From: Cryptomeria japonica
Lineage: Eukaryota; Streptophyta; Pinopsida; Cupressales; Cupressaceae
Reading direction: 5' to 3'
DNA: 60,000 bases
NCBI RefSeq assembly: GCF_030272615.1
Contig: NC_081410.1
Span: forward strand, 146,160,349-146,220,348
The notes under the pieces are model-generated. The model searched no databases, had not been told where the DNA came from, and saw only the letters and a list, made by a program, of their open reading frames with translations. Every line of letters begins with the position of its first letter. Positions within the stretch are counted from its first letter, which is position 1. Below are positions 1 to 12,390 of the stretch, piece after piece. The position numbers and the translations under genes were made by a program.

Positions 1-2104
1 GGTATCAGAATACCAACAGTATCCATTATAAATGCGTAGAATATCGGCATTATGAATATGCAGAAATATATAAGTACTTCTATGCAGAAATAGTCATAAA
101 TATTGTTACAGTATTAAATGTATGTGCACAAGAAACTCATACCAACTGGAGTGTTAAGTCAAACTGCTGAGAGAGATGTCTGATATTCTTGTAAAATCAG
201 AATCCTTCCTTTCCCACAACATGATCGATTATTGCAAACGGAAATTCACACGATTAAATGCATAGATATTTATGTTAAATTCAGACATTCAGATCTGCAT
301 ATATCAGGCATACATATTTAAACAAATATTCATGCTTACCACTATATTTAATATATCACCCAAATTGTTATATGAAAATGCAGGTTACTTATCTCAGAGA
401 TGATATGATCTGAATTCCTTGGTCTTGTTCAATATCCTTCATGAATGCAGATTTCATGTATAAGAATTGCTCTCACTTTCTCCAAATGAAGCTCTTCCAT
501 ATATATATCGCTCAAGAGGACGAATAGTCGCGTCCCTTACCTCTTCCCCAAATAAAATGTCTTCTCTAAACTAATTGCTGCCTCTTCTAAACTGATCACA
601 TGCCTCTTCATATCTGCTCAATGATATATTCATAGGTCTGTTGTAGCACACTTGCTCTAATTTGTATGCTGTTGTGTTTCTCTTTTTCCAGTAATTTGTA
701 AATTTTTTCCATTTCAATGATTCATTATGGATACCTTTTTCTGAATTCAAACTCAGATTTCAGAATTTCTTATCCGCTCTTATTCTGCTCTTATTCTTCT
801 CTTATTCTGCTCTAATTTGTTATGATCTGAATTGATGCCCCTCCAAATGATTTGGTCTCCTTTTTATTTGTTGTCATTGGGAGGGAGTCACACCTTTTCA
901 CTATTTCTACCCTTTGAAAGAGTCACAGCTATTCATCCTTAATTACTGTCTTTTGAAGATAAATTTTTATTTTATATTTCCTTAAGTCACTTTTATTTTC
1001 CTTCATTCCCCCCCTTTAAGTTGAGGATTGATTCACTCTTTTTATAGCTTTAATCCTCCAATAGTCATAACTCTTTAGTTTATGCCCTTTGACCATTCTT
1101 TAAACATAAATAAATTTATATTATATTATATTTTATTTTTATTATTATATATAATATAATATATTATTGTTTTAATATTTTAATTTGTTATTATTTATTA
1201 TTAAACCATGACTCACGACCCACAAGCTGGGAATAGCATGATGCGAATAGATGTAACAGTTTCAAGAAACACTTCTGTTCAGCATCAGGAATAATAGCCA
1301 ATATCAGTATAACTCCTAAAATCACAAATCATAACTTAATATTTAGCTCAATCATACTATTTATTTTCCTTTCCAATAAATCAATTCATACAATATTATA
1401 CCCTTAGCGTACAAGTAATATGACACAATGATATAATCTTCTCCTTATAAAACGCCCAACAATAGGAATAATGACTCCACCTTTAATTAAATTCCTTAAT
1501 CATTAGAAACTAATGGGCATCCATTAAGTTTTTTTAATAAATTCATCCCTCAATGACTTTCAATATAATGCTTGCTAGATGAATAACAAAACAGCAATAA
1601 ATCTTCAGCATCTACAAATTGTCTCATTATCAGACTTCACAAATTTCCAAATCTCGATCATTAAACTCCAGTTGTGAAATCTGATTGACTCTGCTAATTA
1701 TCAGCAAGGTAGGAATCTTTCACCCCCAAAACTAATCTTCCTAAGAGAGTTTGCTTCCTCAAGAGGCTGAGTTGGAACTAATCCCAACTCTAGAACCACA
1801 AGGGTTACTAGCAAAGAAAAGAATAGACTCAACATGCCTCAAATGAGCCTTTCACTGCTCTTTTATAATCTTCTGAAAACTCTTCAAATTCTCCCTTTTA
1901 GCTTCCCTTTCTCTTCATATTTCCCTTTCTTTTGTTTTTAATTTTAAACTCTAACTTGGGAATTAATAAAGTGGCCCACTTATAATTTTGCATTGACATA
2001 AAAGTGGTCACTTAAAACTTAGGAATTAATGACTTCAATAAATAATTAGAACATAATTTTAATATTCTAGTTATATTTCTAGGCCAATAAAAGGGGACAT
2101 TACA
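1..2104 (-). repeat. LTR-like segment, probably a minus-oriented LTR entering from the left edge
   Basis: No gene is recognised. Read on the minus strand, the segment starts at 2104 with TGTAATGTCCCC, closely matching the minus-strand heads of the LTRs ending at 6938 (TGTCATGCCCC) and 24878 (TGTGATGTCCC). A minus-strand TATA-like box (CTATAAAAAG) lies at 1040-1048. Positions 1105-1205 are almost pure A/T. The part at 840-910 resembles 6595-6660 of the 5908-6938 LTR, including a shared gagggagtcacacc / gagagagccacacc stretch. The other terminus was not found, so the extent is a guess. Confidence 0.4.
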
Positions 2105-3689
2105 CAACACATTCAAAGGGTGAAGAGGTAAAAATGATTGCTTTATTAATACAAAGGCATAAGCTTGTTTACAATTGAAGAATGCAAAATACAATGTTCT
2201 TCCAAAGAAAGTGGAAGAACCAACCCTGTACAATGAGACTTAATAGCCTATTTATCGTCACTAGACATCAGGAGAAGCTAAGGCACATCGAGAATTGGTA
2301 ACCCTAGTTCTATTTGCAAATCTAATAGGAGACTCTAGCAAATCTTGAGTGACCAAGGAGGCTTGAAAGAACATGCCTACCACTTGACCATGTTGTGGCA
2401 CTAATGACTTTTGAGTTAGAGTGCAAGGCAGAGAAAGATTGCCTACAAAATCATGATTTGGGGAGGGATCAAGGCATCAAAGGTTTTTGCAATCATTGAA
2501 CGAGTATGGGCCATATCTATTTTCTTTCAATCTACCTTAGAGTGCATTCAAGACATTTTGTAACTCTAGGGCTCGAGATAAGTTGGTTGGAGAAGTTGTT
2601 GGGCCTTAATGGTGATCACTATGTCTTAAATAATGCTATCAGGCTTAATTCCCATGAACAAAACTCACAGGTAGCCGCTGTTTGAATTTAAATGCTGATT
2701 GTGAATCTAAATTTGGCGTGGCCGGATTAATGGTGCCCATAGAATTTGATCGGATTTGAATATCTTGGCTTGGAGAGATTGATGCTTCAGGATCTATCGG
2801 TCAATTAGGTTTTGCCATATGAAAGTCAAACTTATACATCATTGGTCAGGGCTCACAATAGGCAATCCTTCTCGGAACAGAAGGGACACGTGCCATGATT
2901 GCGCACCATCATAGTCGTAGCTGGGTTGGGCTCCTTGTATCCAGTGATCACACGGTAAGGTGCCATGTGGATCGCACTATCGAAAGCATCCGTTTGATCA
3001 AGCATGAATCATATCGTGGGGCCCTTGACATGCGTCATGATCATGGAGCATCGCAAACTTGAAGAGGGCCAACCTTTTGGAGCTTGCAATATGGCTAGAA
3101 TGAGTGATATCACACCACATGGTTCTGTCTGAATAAGTCAACGCTCGAGGGAAGCAGAGGTGATTGGTGGGCCCGAGACACATGTCTACATCTCGCACTG
3201 TTGTGGCTTGAAGTGGGCCAGCCATTTAGAGTCTTGTGATCGCACGATAAGGTGCCAGGTGGACAAGTAGTGACCATCTTCTTTGGCTAAAGAACAAAGG
3301 AATGTTGAGGCCCCCCTCCCCCCCAAGCAAAGAGACATGCATCACAATTTTGCACCATCACGTTTGTAGGTGGGATTGGCTCCTTGTATCGTATGATAGT
3401 GCAATAAGATGCCACATGGATTGTGAGGACCATCACCATTGACATAACTTAAGGTTTAGGATACACATGGCCAAATGTTGATAAGTGGTTGCACTAGAAA
3501 AGAGGGGCTGATCACTCGTTAGTATGAATGACTTAAGTTATAACTTGTGATCAAGAATGGGCGATTGCAAGTCAACAACGAATTATAACAGAGAGCAACA
3601 ATAGCCATAAGGGTTTAGGCTTTTAGCTAGGATAAGGACATAAACCCTCTTGATGTGCATGATAGACTCTAGCTCTACAAGAATTATAC
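2105..3689. repeat. Gene-free stretch with diverged tandem repeats (about 2885-3430)
   Basis: No credible coding sequence. Blocks at about 2885-2985, 3040-3130, 3190-3265 and 3340-3430 share pieces such as ggctccttgta, aaggtgcca(t/g)gtgga and gggcca(a/g)cc, so this appears to be an old array of roughly 150-180 bp units. It lies just upstream of a Ty3/gypsy pol relic and could be that element's untranslated part. Confidence 0.4.
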
Positions 3690-5560
3690 TAGGCAACATG
3701 GAACGCCATTTGTACTCACAAGGAATAGAGTGCCATTTACATGGTCAAAGGAGCAAGAGAAAGATTTCAACAAGTTAAAGGTATGACTTATTAGTTCGCC
3801 CAATTTAGCATACCTAGATTGAAATAAAGAGTTTCATGTTCATGTTCATGTGTCAAATTTTGCTATTGGAGCCACACTAGCACAAGTCAGCCCTCAAGTT
3901 CTTTATCATTTGGTATTCTTTACAAGTTAATTATTTTTGAGTGCAAAATGCATTTGTAGCACCATAGAGAGAAAAGCATTCAACATGGTCTACTCGGTGT
4001 AGGAGTTTCAACACTATTTGCTAGCAACACCATTTATTTGGACCACTAGGCATTGCTGTACCTAGTAAACAAATTGATCATTTAAGGTCGAGTAAGTGGA
4101 TTGTTATGGTTGCTTTAAGAATTTACTTTTAGAGTCTTTTTTCAACAAGGGGAAAGTCATGTCATTGCGGATCAGCTCTCAAGCATCAAGCAAGGAGAAA
4201 CCCTGGAAGGTGTAATGAAGATTTCCTTGACAAGATAGCTGCACCTACAACCTTGGGGTGAGAACGTCAGAGAAGACCCTTCAACATCATCTTTTCCAAA
4301 GGATATGCCACTAGGAGAAAGAAGGAAAGTGGCACTCAAAACCAAATCAATTTGATTAATCAAAGAAGCTGGCAATCAAAACCAAAACAATTTAATTAAT
4401 CAAAGAAGCTGGCACTCAAAACCAAAACAATTCAACTAATCAGTGAACTCTTGTACAGAATGGATTTAAAATAGATCATGAGAAGATGTGTGATGGGAGA
4501 AGAGGTAAAGAGGTGTGTCGGAAGAGGCACATGAAGGATTGGCTAGTGGACATATGTGGCTAGATGCCATTGCATGGAAAGGTTGTAGGTGGTTTGAGGT
4601 GGCGAACACTCCATTACAGATGCAAGCGAGTGGGTAGTTGGATGTGATAAATGCCAAAGTGTGGGGAAGCCACTGAAAAGGGATTTTATGCCACTTTCAC
4701 TGCCACTTTCACCACACCAATTGCAAGAATTGTTCAAATGATGGGGACTAGAATTCATAGGTACTCTCAAGGTCATTCAATTACATGGATGTAGATACAT
4801 TGTAGTGGCAATAGAGTACCTAAGAAAATGGACAAATGTGAGGGCCTTACTAGACAATACAACATTAATTACATCAAGGTTTATCTATGAGTAGATAGTT
4901 ACAAGATTTGGTATCCCAATACATATAACTAGTGATGGAGAAGGGCATTTTTTGAATCATGTGATCCACCTAATGATGAGAGAATTTTGGATCTTCCATA
5001 CCTTCCCTAGCCCATATTATCCAAGAGCAAATAACCAAGTAGAGTCAACAAATAAAGTACTTATCTCAATTATCCACAAATCTTGTGGGATCAAAGGTAT
5101 TGAGTGAGAAGAAAAGCTGCTAGTAGTACTATAGGCTTATAGAACAATGTACAAGGTAATCATGGGACATACACCTTTCCAACTAATGTATGGACTAGAA
5201 GCTATGGTCCATATGGTACTATGGAGTACATAGTATCTAGTTGGAGAATGGCCATGGAGAATTAGTTGGATAACAATGAGAGTCTCAAATAAAGATTCTA
5301 CTTGAACAAGCTAGATGAATGCAGAATCATGGTATTATAGGCAACTGAAGTAATGTAAAAGAGGAGAAAATATTTGCACAATAAACATTTTTGAAGAATG
5401 AATCTCAAGCTCATATAGTTAGTACGAAAATATAACAGCTGTAATGAAATCAAACTGGGCAAGTTTAAAATCATGTGTCTAGACGCTTTCAAGTTCAGAG
5501 AAATACTACAAAATAGGCCAATAAAACTAGAGAACTTAGATGGAACCATAATAAATGTCG
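3690..5560 (+). pseudogene. Ty3/gypsy pol relic: RNase H to integrase
   Basis: Remains of a Ty3/gypsy polyprotein, readable only by changing frames across many stops. In order: the end of RT and RNase H (TWSKEQEKDFNKLK-like at 3740; EFHVHVHVSNFAIGATLAQ at 3830; AFNMVYSV and QHYLLATPF at 3975-4030; HVIADQLSSIKQGE at 4155), a degraded integrase zinc finger, then an integrase core from about 4740 (EFIGTLK, RFGIPIHITSDGEGHF, YYPRANNQVESTNKVL, AYRTMYK, TPFQLMYGLEAMV) and the C-terminal KLENLDG motif near 5530. RNase H and integrase order and wording are those of Ty3/gypsy. The RT catalytic core was not found upstream. The copy is dead. A third-ORF relic follows on the same strand. Confidence 0.85.
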
Positions 5561-5640
5561 TTGTCGAATATTGAGTATTATTGTTCATGGCCCTCTATCC
5601 AACTTTAGATGGAAATCTTTGGGTTTGTACTTTGTAGGTA

Positions 5641-5907
5641 ATGGGAATGAAAGGAGAGGAAACCAAGATCACTACGAGAAAAAGGAAAACTAACCAAGCT
5701 GAGCCATCTTTGGAAGAAGATCCCACAGAGAAAGGTGACAGTGAAGGGGATGAGAAAGTTGAAATTATAGAAATAACTAAATTACCTTATGGTACCACAC
5801 TTGTAGAAGCTCCTTTGGACCCCACACATGTAGAATTGTCCAAGGAGGCTTCACAACACATAGATGAGTGGTTGAGTCTTTTAGGAGCTCCCATTGATGT
5901 CATGGAG
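5641..5907 (+). pseudogene. 5' part of an extra ORF downstream of gypsy pol, cut by a solo LTR
   Basis: An 89-codon open frame begins at ATG 5641. Its first ~45 residues are very acidic and lysine-rich; the rest is unremarkable. It starts about 100 bp after the integrase C-terminal motif and is interrupted at 5907 by the LTR at 5908-6938. Beyond the LTR, reading continues in the same sense (MEDPPFSHAQETEQQK near 6940). The position after pol matches the extra 3' ORF (sometimes called env-like) of some plant Ty3/gypsy lineages. I see no domain I can name, and no signal peptide or membrane segment in this part. Confidence 0.5.
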
Positions 5908-6938
5908 TGAAATATCCCTTTTTGGGATATTCCTGTTTTTTGCCCTAAAACAACAATTCCAACTTAAGATGAGAATTGCAATATGTTTATAAATATGATT
6001 TTATCAAAAAATGAAGAAAAGTTATGATCAAATCAATACATCATAGCATCATTAAAATTCAGATCAATACATCATAGCATATTCCTTGCAGCCAATCACA
6101 TCATGAATTCCTTGGAAATGATTGCAAATGGCAATATCGAGGCTGGCCGTCCTTGAATTGCCGAGAGCATGGAAGGTGGGTTGCACTTCCACCACTTAGT
6201 CCACCTTGGAGGCTTTCCATCCTCCTTGATCAAGCCTAGGAGCATGGAAGGCTGTCTGTCCATTCCATCTCATGTTCAACTTGATAAGAGCATGAAGGTG
6301 GGCCGTCCTTCATCTCTCGTGAAATTGGAAGGCTGACCATCCTTTCTATTTGCAAGACACTTCCAGAAATTCAAAACTGTTTTTTCAAGGAATTTGCTAG
6401 ATTATTGCTGAATATTATATCTTGATGGATTGACAAGCAATCCCTTGAATAATATTTGAATTCTCTATGAATGATTCTTAAATGAATTTCCATAATTATA
6501 TATGGCTGAGTGTATTTCTGAAGTTCTGCTTTGAATCTATATTCTGAATTGATTTTTATATTCTGGATTCATTGATCCTTGATGCTTTCTCAAATGAATT
6601 GATCTCCCCCTTTTATATCGTCAATTGAGAGAGAGCCACACCTCTTCAAGTGGTGAGGGATACATCCCTTCATAAAGCGCTGCTTGTAATCTTTTAATTA
6701 ATCGCCAATAATTATATTCCTTCTTACCTAGGTCGGTCCTTTACAATGAATTCTTTTAATTAATCGATGATAATGATGTTCTTTCTTAACTTGGTTGGCC
6801 CCTTACAATAAATTGCTATTATCCTTTTTATTTCATTGCCTAGGTTCTATTGATATAAAGGCCACAATCACATCTTATAAAGGCTGTGATCTGTTTATTA
6901 TTAAGGGCTGCTAACCCTAGTTTGGTAGGGGCATGACA
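5908..6938 (-). mobile_element. Solo LTR, 1031 bp
   Basis: The segment has TG...CA termini. On the minus strand it begins TGTCATGCCCC and ends with a terminal hairpin (GAATATCCC, AAAAA loop, GGGATATTTCA). A minus-strand TATA-like box (GATATAAAAGG) is at about 6612-6622. Flanking pentamers are tggag and ttgag, consistent with a target duplication carrying one later substitution. A run of imperfect GGAAGG...CCTTCC pairs occupies about 6165-6350. It splits the extra ORF of the surrounding gypsy relic, so it arrived later. Confidence 0.65.
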
Positions 6939-8019
6939 TTGAGGATCCTCCCTTTAGCCATGCACAGGAAACAGAGCAGCAAAAGCAGTCACTTCCTACA
7001 CAGAAAACAGAGTAGCAAACTTAGTCACTTCCTACTCTTCAGCAAGAGGGAAGTCCTCAACTGACGTAATAAAGTGCTCAACAATTGCATGATGAGTCAG
7101 TCCATAGTGGCAAGGATGAGATCATTTAGCTTTCCAACCAGATTCCGACAATCCTCTTGGTACTACCATTCAGTGGTATATTTAGGACTTAGAATCAATG
7201 GCATACATCATGTGTGAGGTTGCCAATATTACACAAAAGTTGGACAACACTCACTCTCCTTTTGTCCTACATGAGGCTCAGCGGATTTGACACTTTGTTG
7301 AAGGTGAGTGCCTTGAAGAATTCATTAAAATCTTTTACTCTCATGGAAGGCCTACCATAGAGACACCGAAGCATCAGTAGTTTCTTGTTCAAAGGCATCC
7401 TTCGTTTGGTGGTTCAGATGGCAAAGTTCTAGAAGCATTAAATTATATTGAGTATAGATTTTGGTATTTGCACCTCTTGCTACAAATTGAATTGGCAACA
7501 CAAAGCACTATTGGGGCACAAATTGACGAGTTTGTGTGTATTTTCAAAAAGTTAAAAGAAGAATTGTATAATAAAAGTATTATGTTCTGAGCACAGCTTG
7601 CACAACATTCCCATCTCACATAATTGGAAAAGGCTAAGGTGGTTGACAAATATAGGGAAATTGTTGATAAGGATAAAGAAATTGCCGAATTGCAAGTTGC
7701 CAATTAAAAGGGAAAAGCTGAACTCATGGAGGCAGTAAAAATGGTTAAAACTTCTTGAGAAAGGGAACTATTGGCAATTCACCATTTGAAGCAAAGATCA
7801 GAGAAAGTCTACAAATTGCATATAGATGCTTCTTTTTACTCAACTCCTTCCTCTTCAGTGTCTATGCTACAAGGGATGTCCTTCTCACCTAGCCCTTCTG
7901 TGATAGTTTTGTCTACTTATTCTTGTCTGGAAGAAGACTTTTCTTTTGGAGGGGTTGATGTAGATAGAATGAAATATATATTAGTTATTAGTTATGTTGT
8001 AATTTCAGTTGGTTGGTGA
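6939..8019 (+). pseudogene. 3' part of the extra ORF downstream of gypsy pol
   Basis: Continuation of the frame broken at 5907, now with several stops. From about 7200 it reads as a helical, charged protein: ITQKLDNTHSPFVLHEAQR, then KFKK-type and VDKYREIVDKDKEIAELQ (7640-7700), which look like coiled coil, then a serine-rich tail open from 7771 to 8019. No known domain is recognised and no membrane segment is convincing. Together with 5641-5907 it would have been a protein of several hundred residues. Confidence 0.45.
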
Positions 8020-8239
8020 GAATGGTTTAACGGTTGGAACCCTTGGCAATTGTTGACAAGTTTATAAATTCTTTTTTGTAGTTGGGAAAGAGGACTGTGT
8101 GGTTGGAAAATTATTCCTTTCCCCATTTTCATATGAGTAGATACATTGAATGAATAAAGAAACAACTATTATATGTTCTGAAATATGCTGTTATTCTCAT
8201 ATGAGTCATTTATGAATGCAGAAACTAGTTTATTGTGCT

Positions 8240-8550
8240 TAAATAATTGCATGATTAGATAGGTGAGTAAACGATGCAAAGAAGGTGGTTCATGGTACAT
8301 GTGCATAGACTATGATGCTCTCAAAACAAGGTAATGGTGAAGAATCAATACCCCTTGTTTGATATTGGTGAGCTTCTAGATCAACTTCAAGGTGCACAAT
8401 ACTTCACCAAAATTGATTTTATGCTTGGTTATCATTAGGTTCTTGTCTAGTATAAAGATGTTTGGAAGACAACTTTCAAGACAAAAGAGGGATCGTATGA
8501 TTAATTGGTTATGCCTTTTTGCAATTGGTGTGCAAGCTATGTTCATGCAC
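8240..8550 (+). pseudogene. Second Ty3/gypsy relic: start of reverse transcriptase
   Basis: Degraded gypsy RT. MCIDYDALK at about 8300 corresponds to the conserved R-(M/V)-C-x-D-Y-R-x-L-N block. LDQLQGAQYFTKIDF at 8374-8420, a GYHQVLV block at 8427 and a (L)VMPF-like block near 8510 follow in the correct order. Frameshifts and stops are frequent. The copy is cut at about 8550 by unrelated sequence and resumes at 9331. Confidence 0.8.
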
Positions 8551-9330
8551 GACCATAATCCAACATTCAGAATTTGCAAAATCTTAGCAAGCCTAAATTT
8601 TGAATGGGAAGCATAAATTTTAAAACTGAACTTTAATAATGAATGGGAAGCATAAAGAATGATTCTAGAAAATACATAAGTCTTTTTTGATCATTGTAAC
8701 ATTACTCGAAATTTGGATTGGCCTGAGAACCAAAGTATAAATGTTATTTAATTATTTGGGAAACTTTAAAAAACTGAAATATTCATAAAATAGGCATTCC
8801 AACATTTGGAATTTATTTTGTATTCATATTGATGGAGCATTAAATTGTTCTATTCTTGGTTTCCTATGGGCAGTCTCATTGAGGGATTGCATTTGTGCTG
8901 AAAACATTTTATTTTCTTCATTAGCAAGTGATTTGTGGAATGGAGTAATAGTATACAACAGTTATGCATCTTATTTGATTCATATTCTACCAATAATTTG
9001 TATGTTTATATCTAATTGATATTATCCAACATATTTGAATAATAATATTCAACTTTAGTGTCTTTTTGAAGGATTTATATTGTTTGTGTAATTTATTATT
9101 CAGTCTTCTCAGTATCATTATTTATAATATTGATCCACCATAGGCTCTCACTTCACCCGTAGGGGATCTTGGTGATAGGAAAGTGGTGAATTATTTATAA
9201 TATTCATCGACATGTACTTTTTTTGCTTGGGCTTGTTGGTATTTGTGAAGTTTTGGGTGGGTTACTCAATGAGTATTGAAACTCAACAATGAGTTTTTCA
9301 GCAAGTGACCCCTTGAGCTTTTAAATTATG
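8551..9330. other. Unidentified insertion within the gypsy RT
   Basis: About 780 bp with no homology I recognise separates two contiguous parts of the gypsy RT. The heptamer catgcac occurs at both junctions (8544-8550 and 9331-9337), as expected for a target duplication. No terminal inverted repeats, LTR termini or poly(A) tail are evident. It contains a short direct repeat (gaatgggaagcataaa at about 8602 and 8641). Confidence 0.4.
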
Positions 9331-11190
9331 CATGCACTCGATGAATGCCATCTTTACGCCCTTCAATAGATTCATCATCACCTTGTTGGATAATATCAAT
9401 ATCTTCAACAAATCTTGGGAGAGGCATGTCAAGCATGTCACACGTCTTAGGCATATTGTGTTAACATAATGGGTAAACCATCTTAAGCAAGTATAAATTC
9501 AGCAGTTTGCATTTAGTACTTGGGCTACATCATTGGCTATTGCTTACAAGTAGATCCAAAGAAGAATAAAATCATCTAAGACTAGTTAACTTCATGCAAC
9601 TTCATAGAGCTAATGGGTTTTCTTGGACTTGCACACTACTTGTAGAGATTCGTCATTGGAATTTTACAAATATCTTCACTGTTGCATAAAATCTTATAAA
9701 CCAAAGTAGTTTGATGATTTACACTTGCCAAACAATATACCTTTGTAGAGTTCAAATGACATTTTTATGTTGGGCTTGTATTGGCCATGCTAGATATTGT
9801 GCTGCTCTTCAAGATTCAAATCATGCATGAAGTTATGCACTTGATGTTCTACTCAACCAAAATGGGCGTTTGATTGTGTATAACCCAAATACATTAAACA
9901 ACATATTTCAACATGACTTCATCTATGGAAAACAATTGTTGCCATTGTGCAAGCTACTAAAGAATGGTAACATTAAATTCTTGGGATGACAACCATCATT
10001 CACTTTGATAATAAAATGCTTTAGTTTTTGCATACACAAAGCAAATTGGAGAAGACATGCCATATAAAGTGGGTGACATACTTAGAACAATTCCATCCAG
10101 TCACTAAAATTCTAAATTGAAGTAGGAAAAAGATAGTAACTCAACGGATTCTCTTAGCTACCCTTTTGTGTACTTGTCATCTGAGTGTTTGATAGGAGAA
10201 GTTAGAGCGTCATATAGTGGGTTTCCCGTTATTCAGCTAATCAAAATTTTATGCAAAATCTATAGTACTCTCACATAGGGTGATGAGATTGCTGATCATT
10301 AGTTGGCTAACTAACTTCTCTACAAGCTCAATCATTTATGTGTTCTTGTCAACACAGCTCATTAGTGGCTCATTTGGTAGGCAGACTATTACAAGACAGG
10401 AGGCTTTAGAGTAAGCAAGACTTTTCTATGCTTCAACAATTTTTTTTTTGGCCTCACATTTGCGCCAACATTGATTTCCATATCAATTCATGCATCATGT
10501 GCTGCCTTCCCAAGCCAACTAATGACAAAGCACCAAAATGACACCATTGTTAGTTCTGGCCGGCCATGGAGTCCTATCTAGTCTAACTAATGACAAAGCA
10601 CCAAAATGACACCATGTTTGTCACTGTGGATTTATTTTTGAAATTGATCATTCTGATCACCAATTGAAGTGGTCTACAATTCCATTCTTAGAAAAATGGA
10701 TAGATAGAAGTGGTCAATCACACCCTTGTCCATGTGTTGCACATGTACAACAATGCACAACTATGCACTTGGGACTATTATGCAATCTTATAACAGACCT
10801 TTGCATAGTTCTATGAGGCATGATCCTTTTAGAAATGTCTTGGGTTTTAGACAGCTATTAACTTTTTTCTTGAACTACCTGGTACAATGTTGTGCTTGAA
10901 GGAAAAGCAATTGGACAAGGCAAATAACTTTTTGCAACATGTCCAATATGCTCGTCTGTAGGTTTAGTAAATACTGTTGAGCTTGTGCCAACAATATAAA
11001 TATAAAGAGCAGTGTGGTGCTCATTTCACACCTAATTAGTTTATGATAGGTGAGAAAGCTTGGTTGGAGCTAATGCCTTCATTCTTGATCTGCCACTATA
11101 CTTGGATCTTCCTCACGTATTCAATGTAGAATTCTTAAAACCATATTTTCTATCCTCATGTATTCTGCCACCATACCTGGATTTTCTTGA
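9331..11190 (+). pseudogene. Second Ty3/gypsy relic: rest of RT, RNase H and integrase C-terminus
   Basis: The sequence resumes with MNAIFTPFNRFIITLLDNI, where the usual F/Y-x-D-D active-site box reads LLDN. SWERHVKHV follows, then the FLGLAxxYRRF region (9610-9660), an RNase H region (ILGMTTIIHFDNKML and LEQFHPVTK, 9975-10110), a fragmentary integrase region, and a C-terminal block AFILDLPLYLDLPHVFNVEF followed by LKPYF (11075-11150). That last block is typical of gypsy integrase C-termini. Stops and shifts are dense, so the copy is long dead. Confidence 0.8.
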
Positions 11191-12090
11191 AACAGTGGTA
11201 TCTTCGAACCCTTTGAGTTGGACTCTGAATACCCACATCTAGTACAAAAGGACTAGGCCATTGAGACTACCACTACACAACAGCAATGCCACACAATAGT
11301 TGTTTTGTCACTTGTGTGGTCAAGACAGACCAAATTGCCAATTGTGTCAAGTGGTACAACCTTCAACAATTTAGAGCTCACTTTCTCCATTGACAGTGAT
11401 GTGATGGAGACCATCACAAACTTCTGAAGAAAGGGCAAATGATTTGGGACACAATGGGTCAAGCTGCACCCTAAGCTTAGCAGTGTCTAGCATGTTGCAC
11501 AAGTCCATACCATGTTGCACTATGACAGCACTACTTCATTCCCAATGACACCTAACCTTAATGTGGTCTTCTTAGTAGATCAGTGCCATATAGCATGATG
11601 CTGCGTTCTATACCCAGCTTGTTTGGATCACCTACAGTTGGCACACAACTTTGCACCATGTTGCACCTTGTCAGAGTGTTCTTTTAGGATTGTGCCAAGT
11701 CACCATATTTGTCTGCACACATCCACTTGGGAGATACATTGTCACATCTAGAAGGTGGCAAACCATTAGCTGTTACTCCAAACCAACCATTTTTTAACCC
11801 TTCTTGATGTAACTATTATCCTTGTAAAATACATATTATACATTTGTAACAACAATTTTGATACACAAGTTAGATGTCATATCTCTCTCTTGAGAGTATG
11901 TCTTGTACATGATACTGACAAACAGTTTGTTGTTTGAGTTTTATTATTTATTCTTGCATGTTACTCTCTGATTGTTATATCCGACTCATCGTGAATATTG
12001 CTTCCACTTACAATACATCTGGATGCTTAGAGTTTAGAGTATTGCGTCGTGGAGACTCCCTGGGATCAAAATTGGAGCTCATTTAGAAAT
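11191..12090 (+). repeat. Probable 3' untranslated region/LTR remnant of the second gypsy relic
   Basis: No coding potential beyond chance. It follows the integrase C-terminus directly, where the polypurine tract and 3' LTR would be expected. Text such as ttgcaccatgttgcac recurs several times (11490-11660). No clean LTR termini or target duplication were found. Confidence 0.3.
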
Positions 12091-12102
12091 TATGATTATT
12101 GT

Positions 12103-12346
12103 GAAAAACATAAGCGTTGGTTACTGTGCAATTGTGTTTAGTTGCAATGCACAATGGTCTTCAGGTTTGGAATTTCAAATAGCAGCTTCATTTTTTCTTA
12201 TGGTCAACAGTAATTCATATATGCCTGAAGGGAAAAACATAAGAATTGGTTACTATGCAATTTTGTTTAGTTGTAATGCACAATGGTCTTCAGGTTTGGA
12301 ATTTCAAATAGCAGCTTCAGTTTTTCTTATGGTCAACAGTAATTCA
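12103..12346. repeat. Two-copy tandem repeat, 129-bp period
   Basis: The block starting gaaaaacataag at 12103 is repeated at 12232 with few substitutions, so the open frame across it (12092-12388) is a repeat artefact. A third, more diverged copy of the second half and its downstream sequence lies at about 12880-13040 (ttcaagtttggaacttcaaa, then cttgaaa...cctaataaactatattt). Confidence 0.8.
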
Positions 12347-12390
12347 AGGCAACTTATATGCTTGAAGGTTAATCAGATAACCCAATAAAC

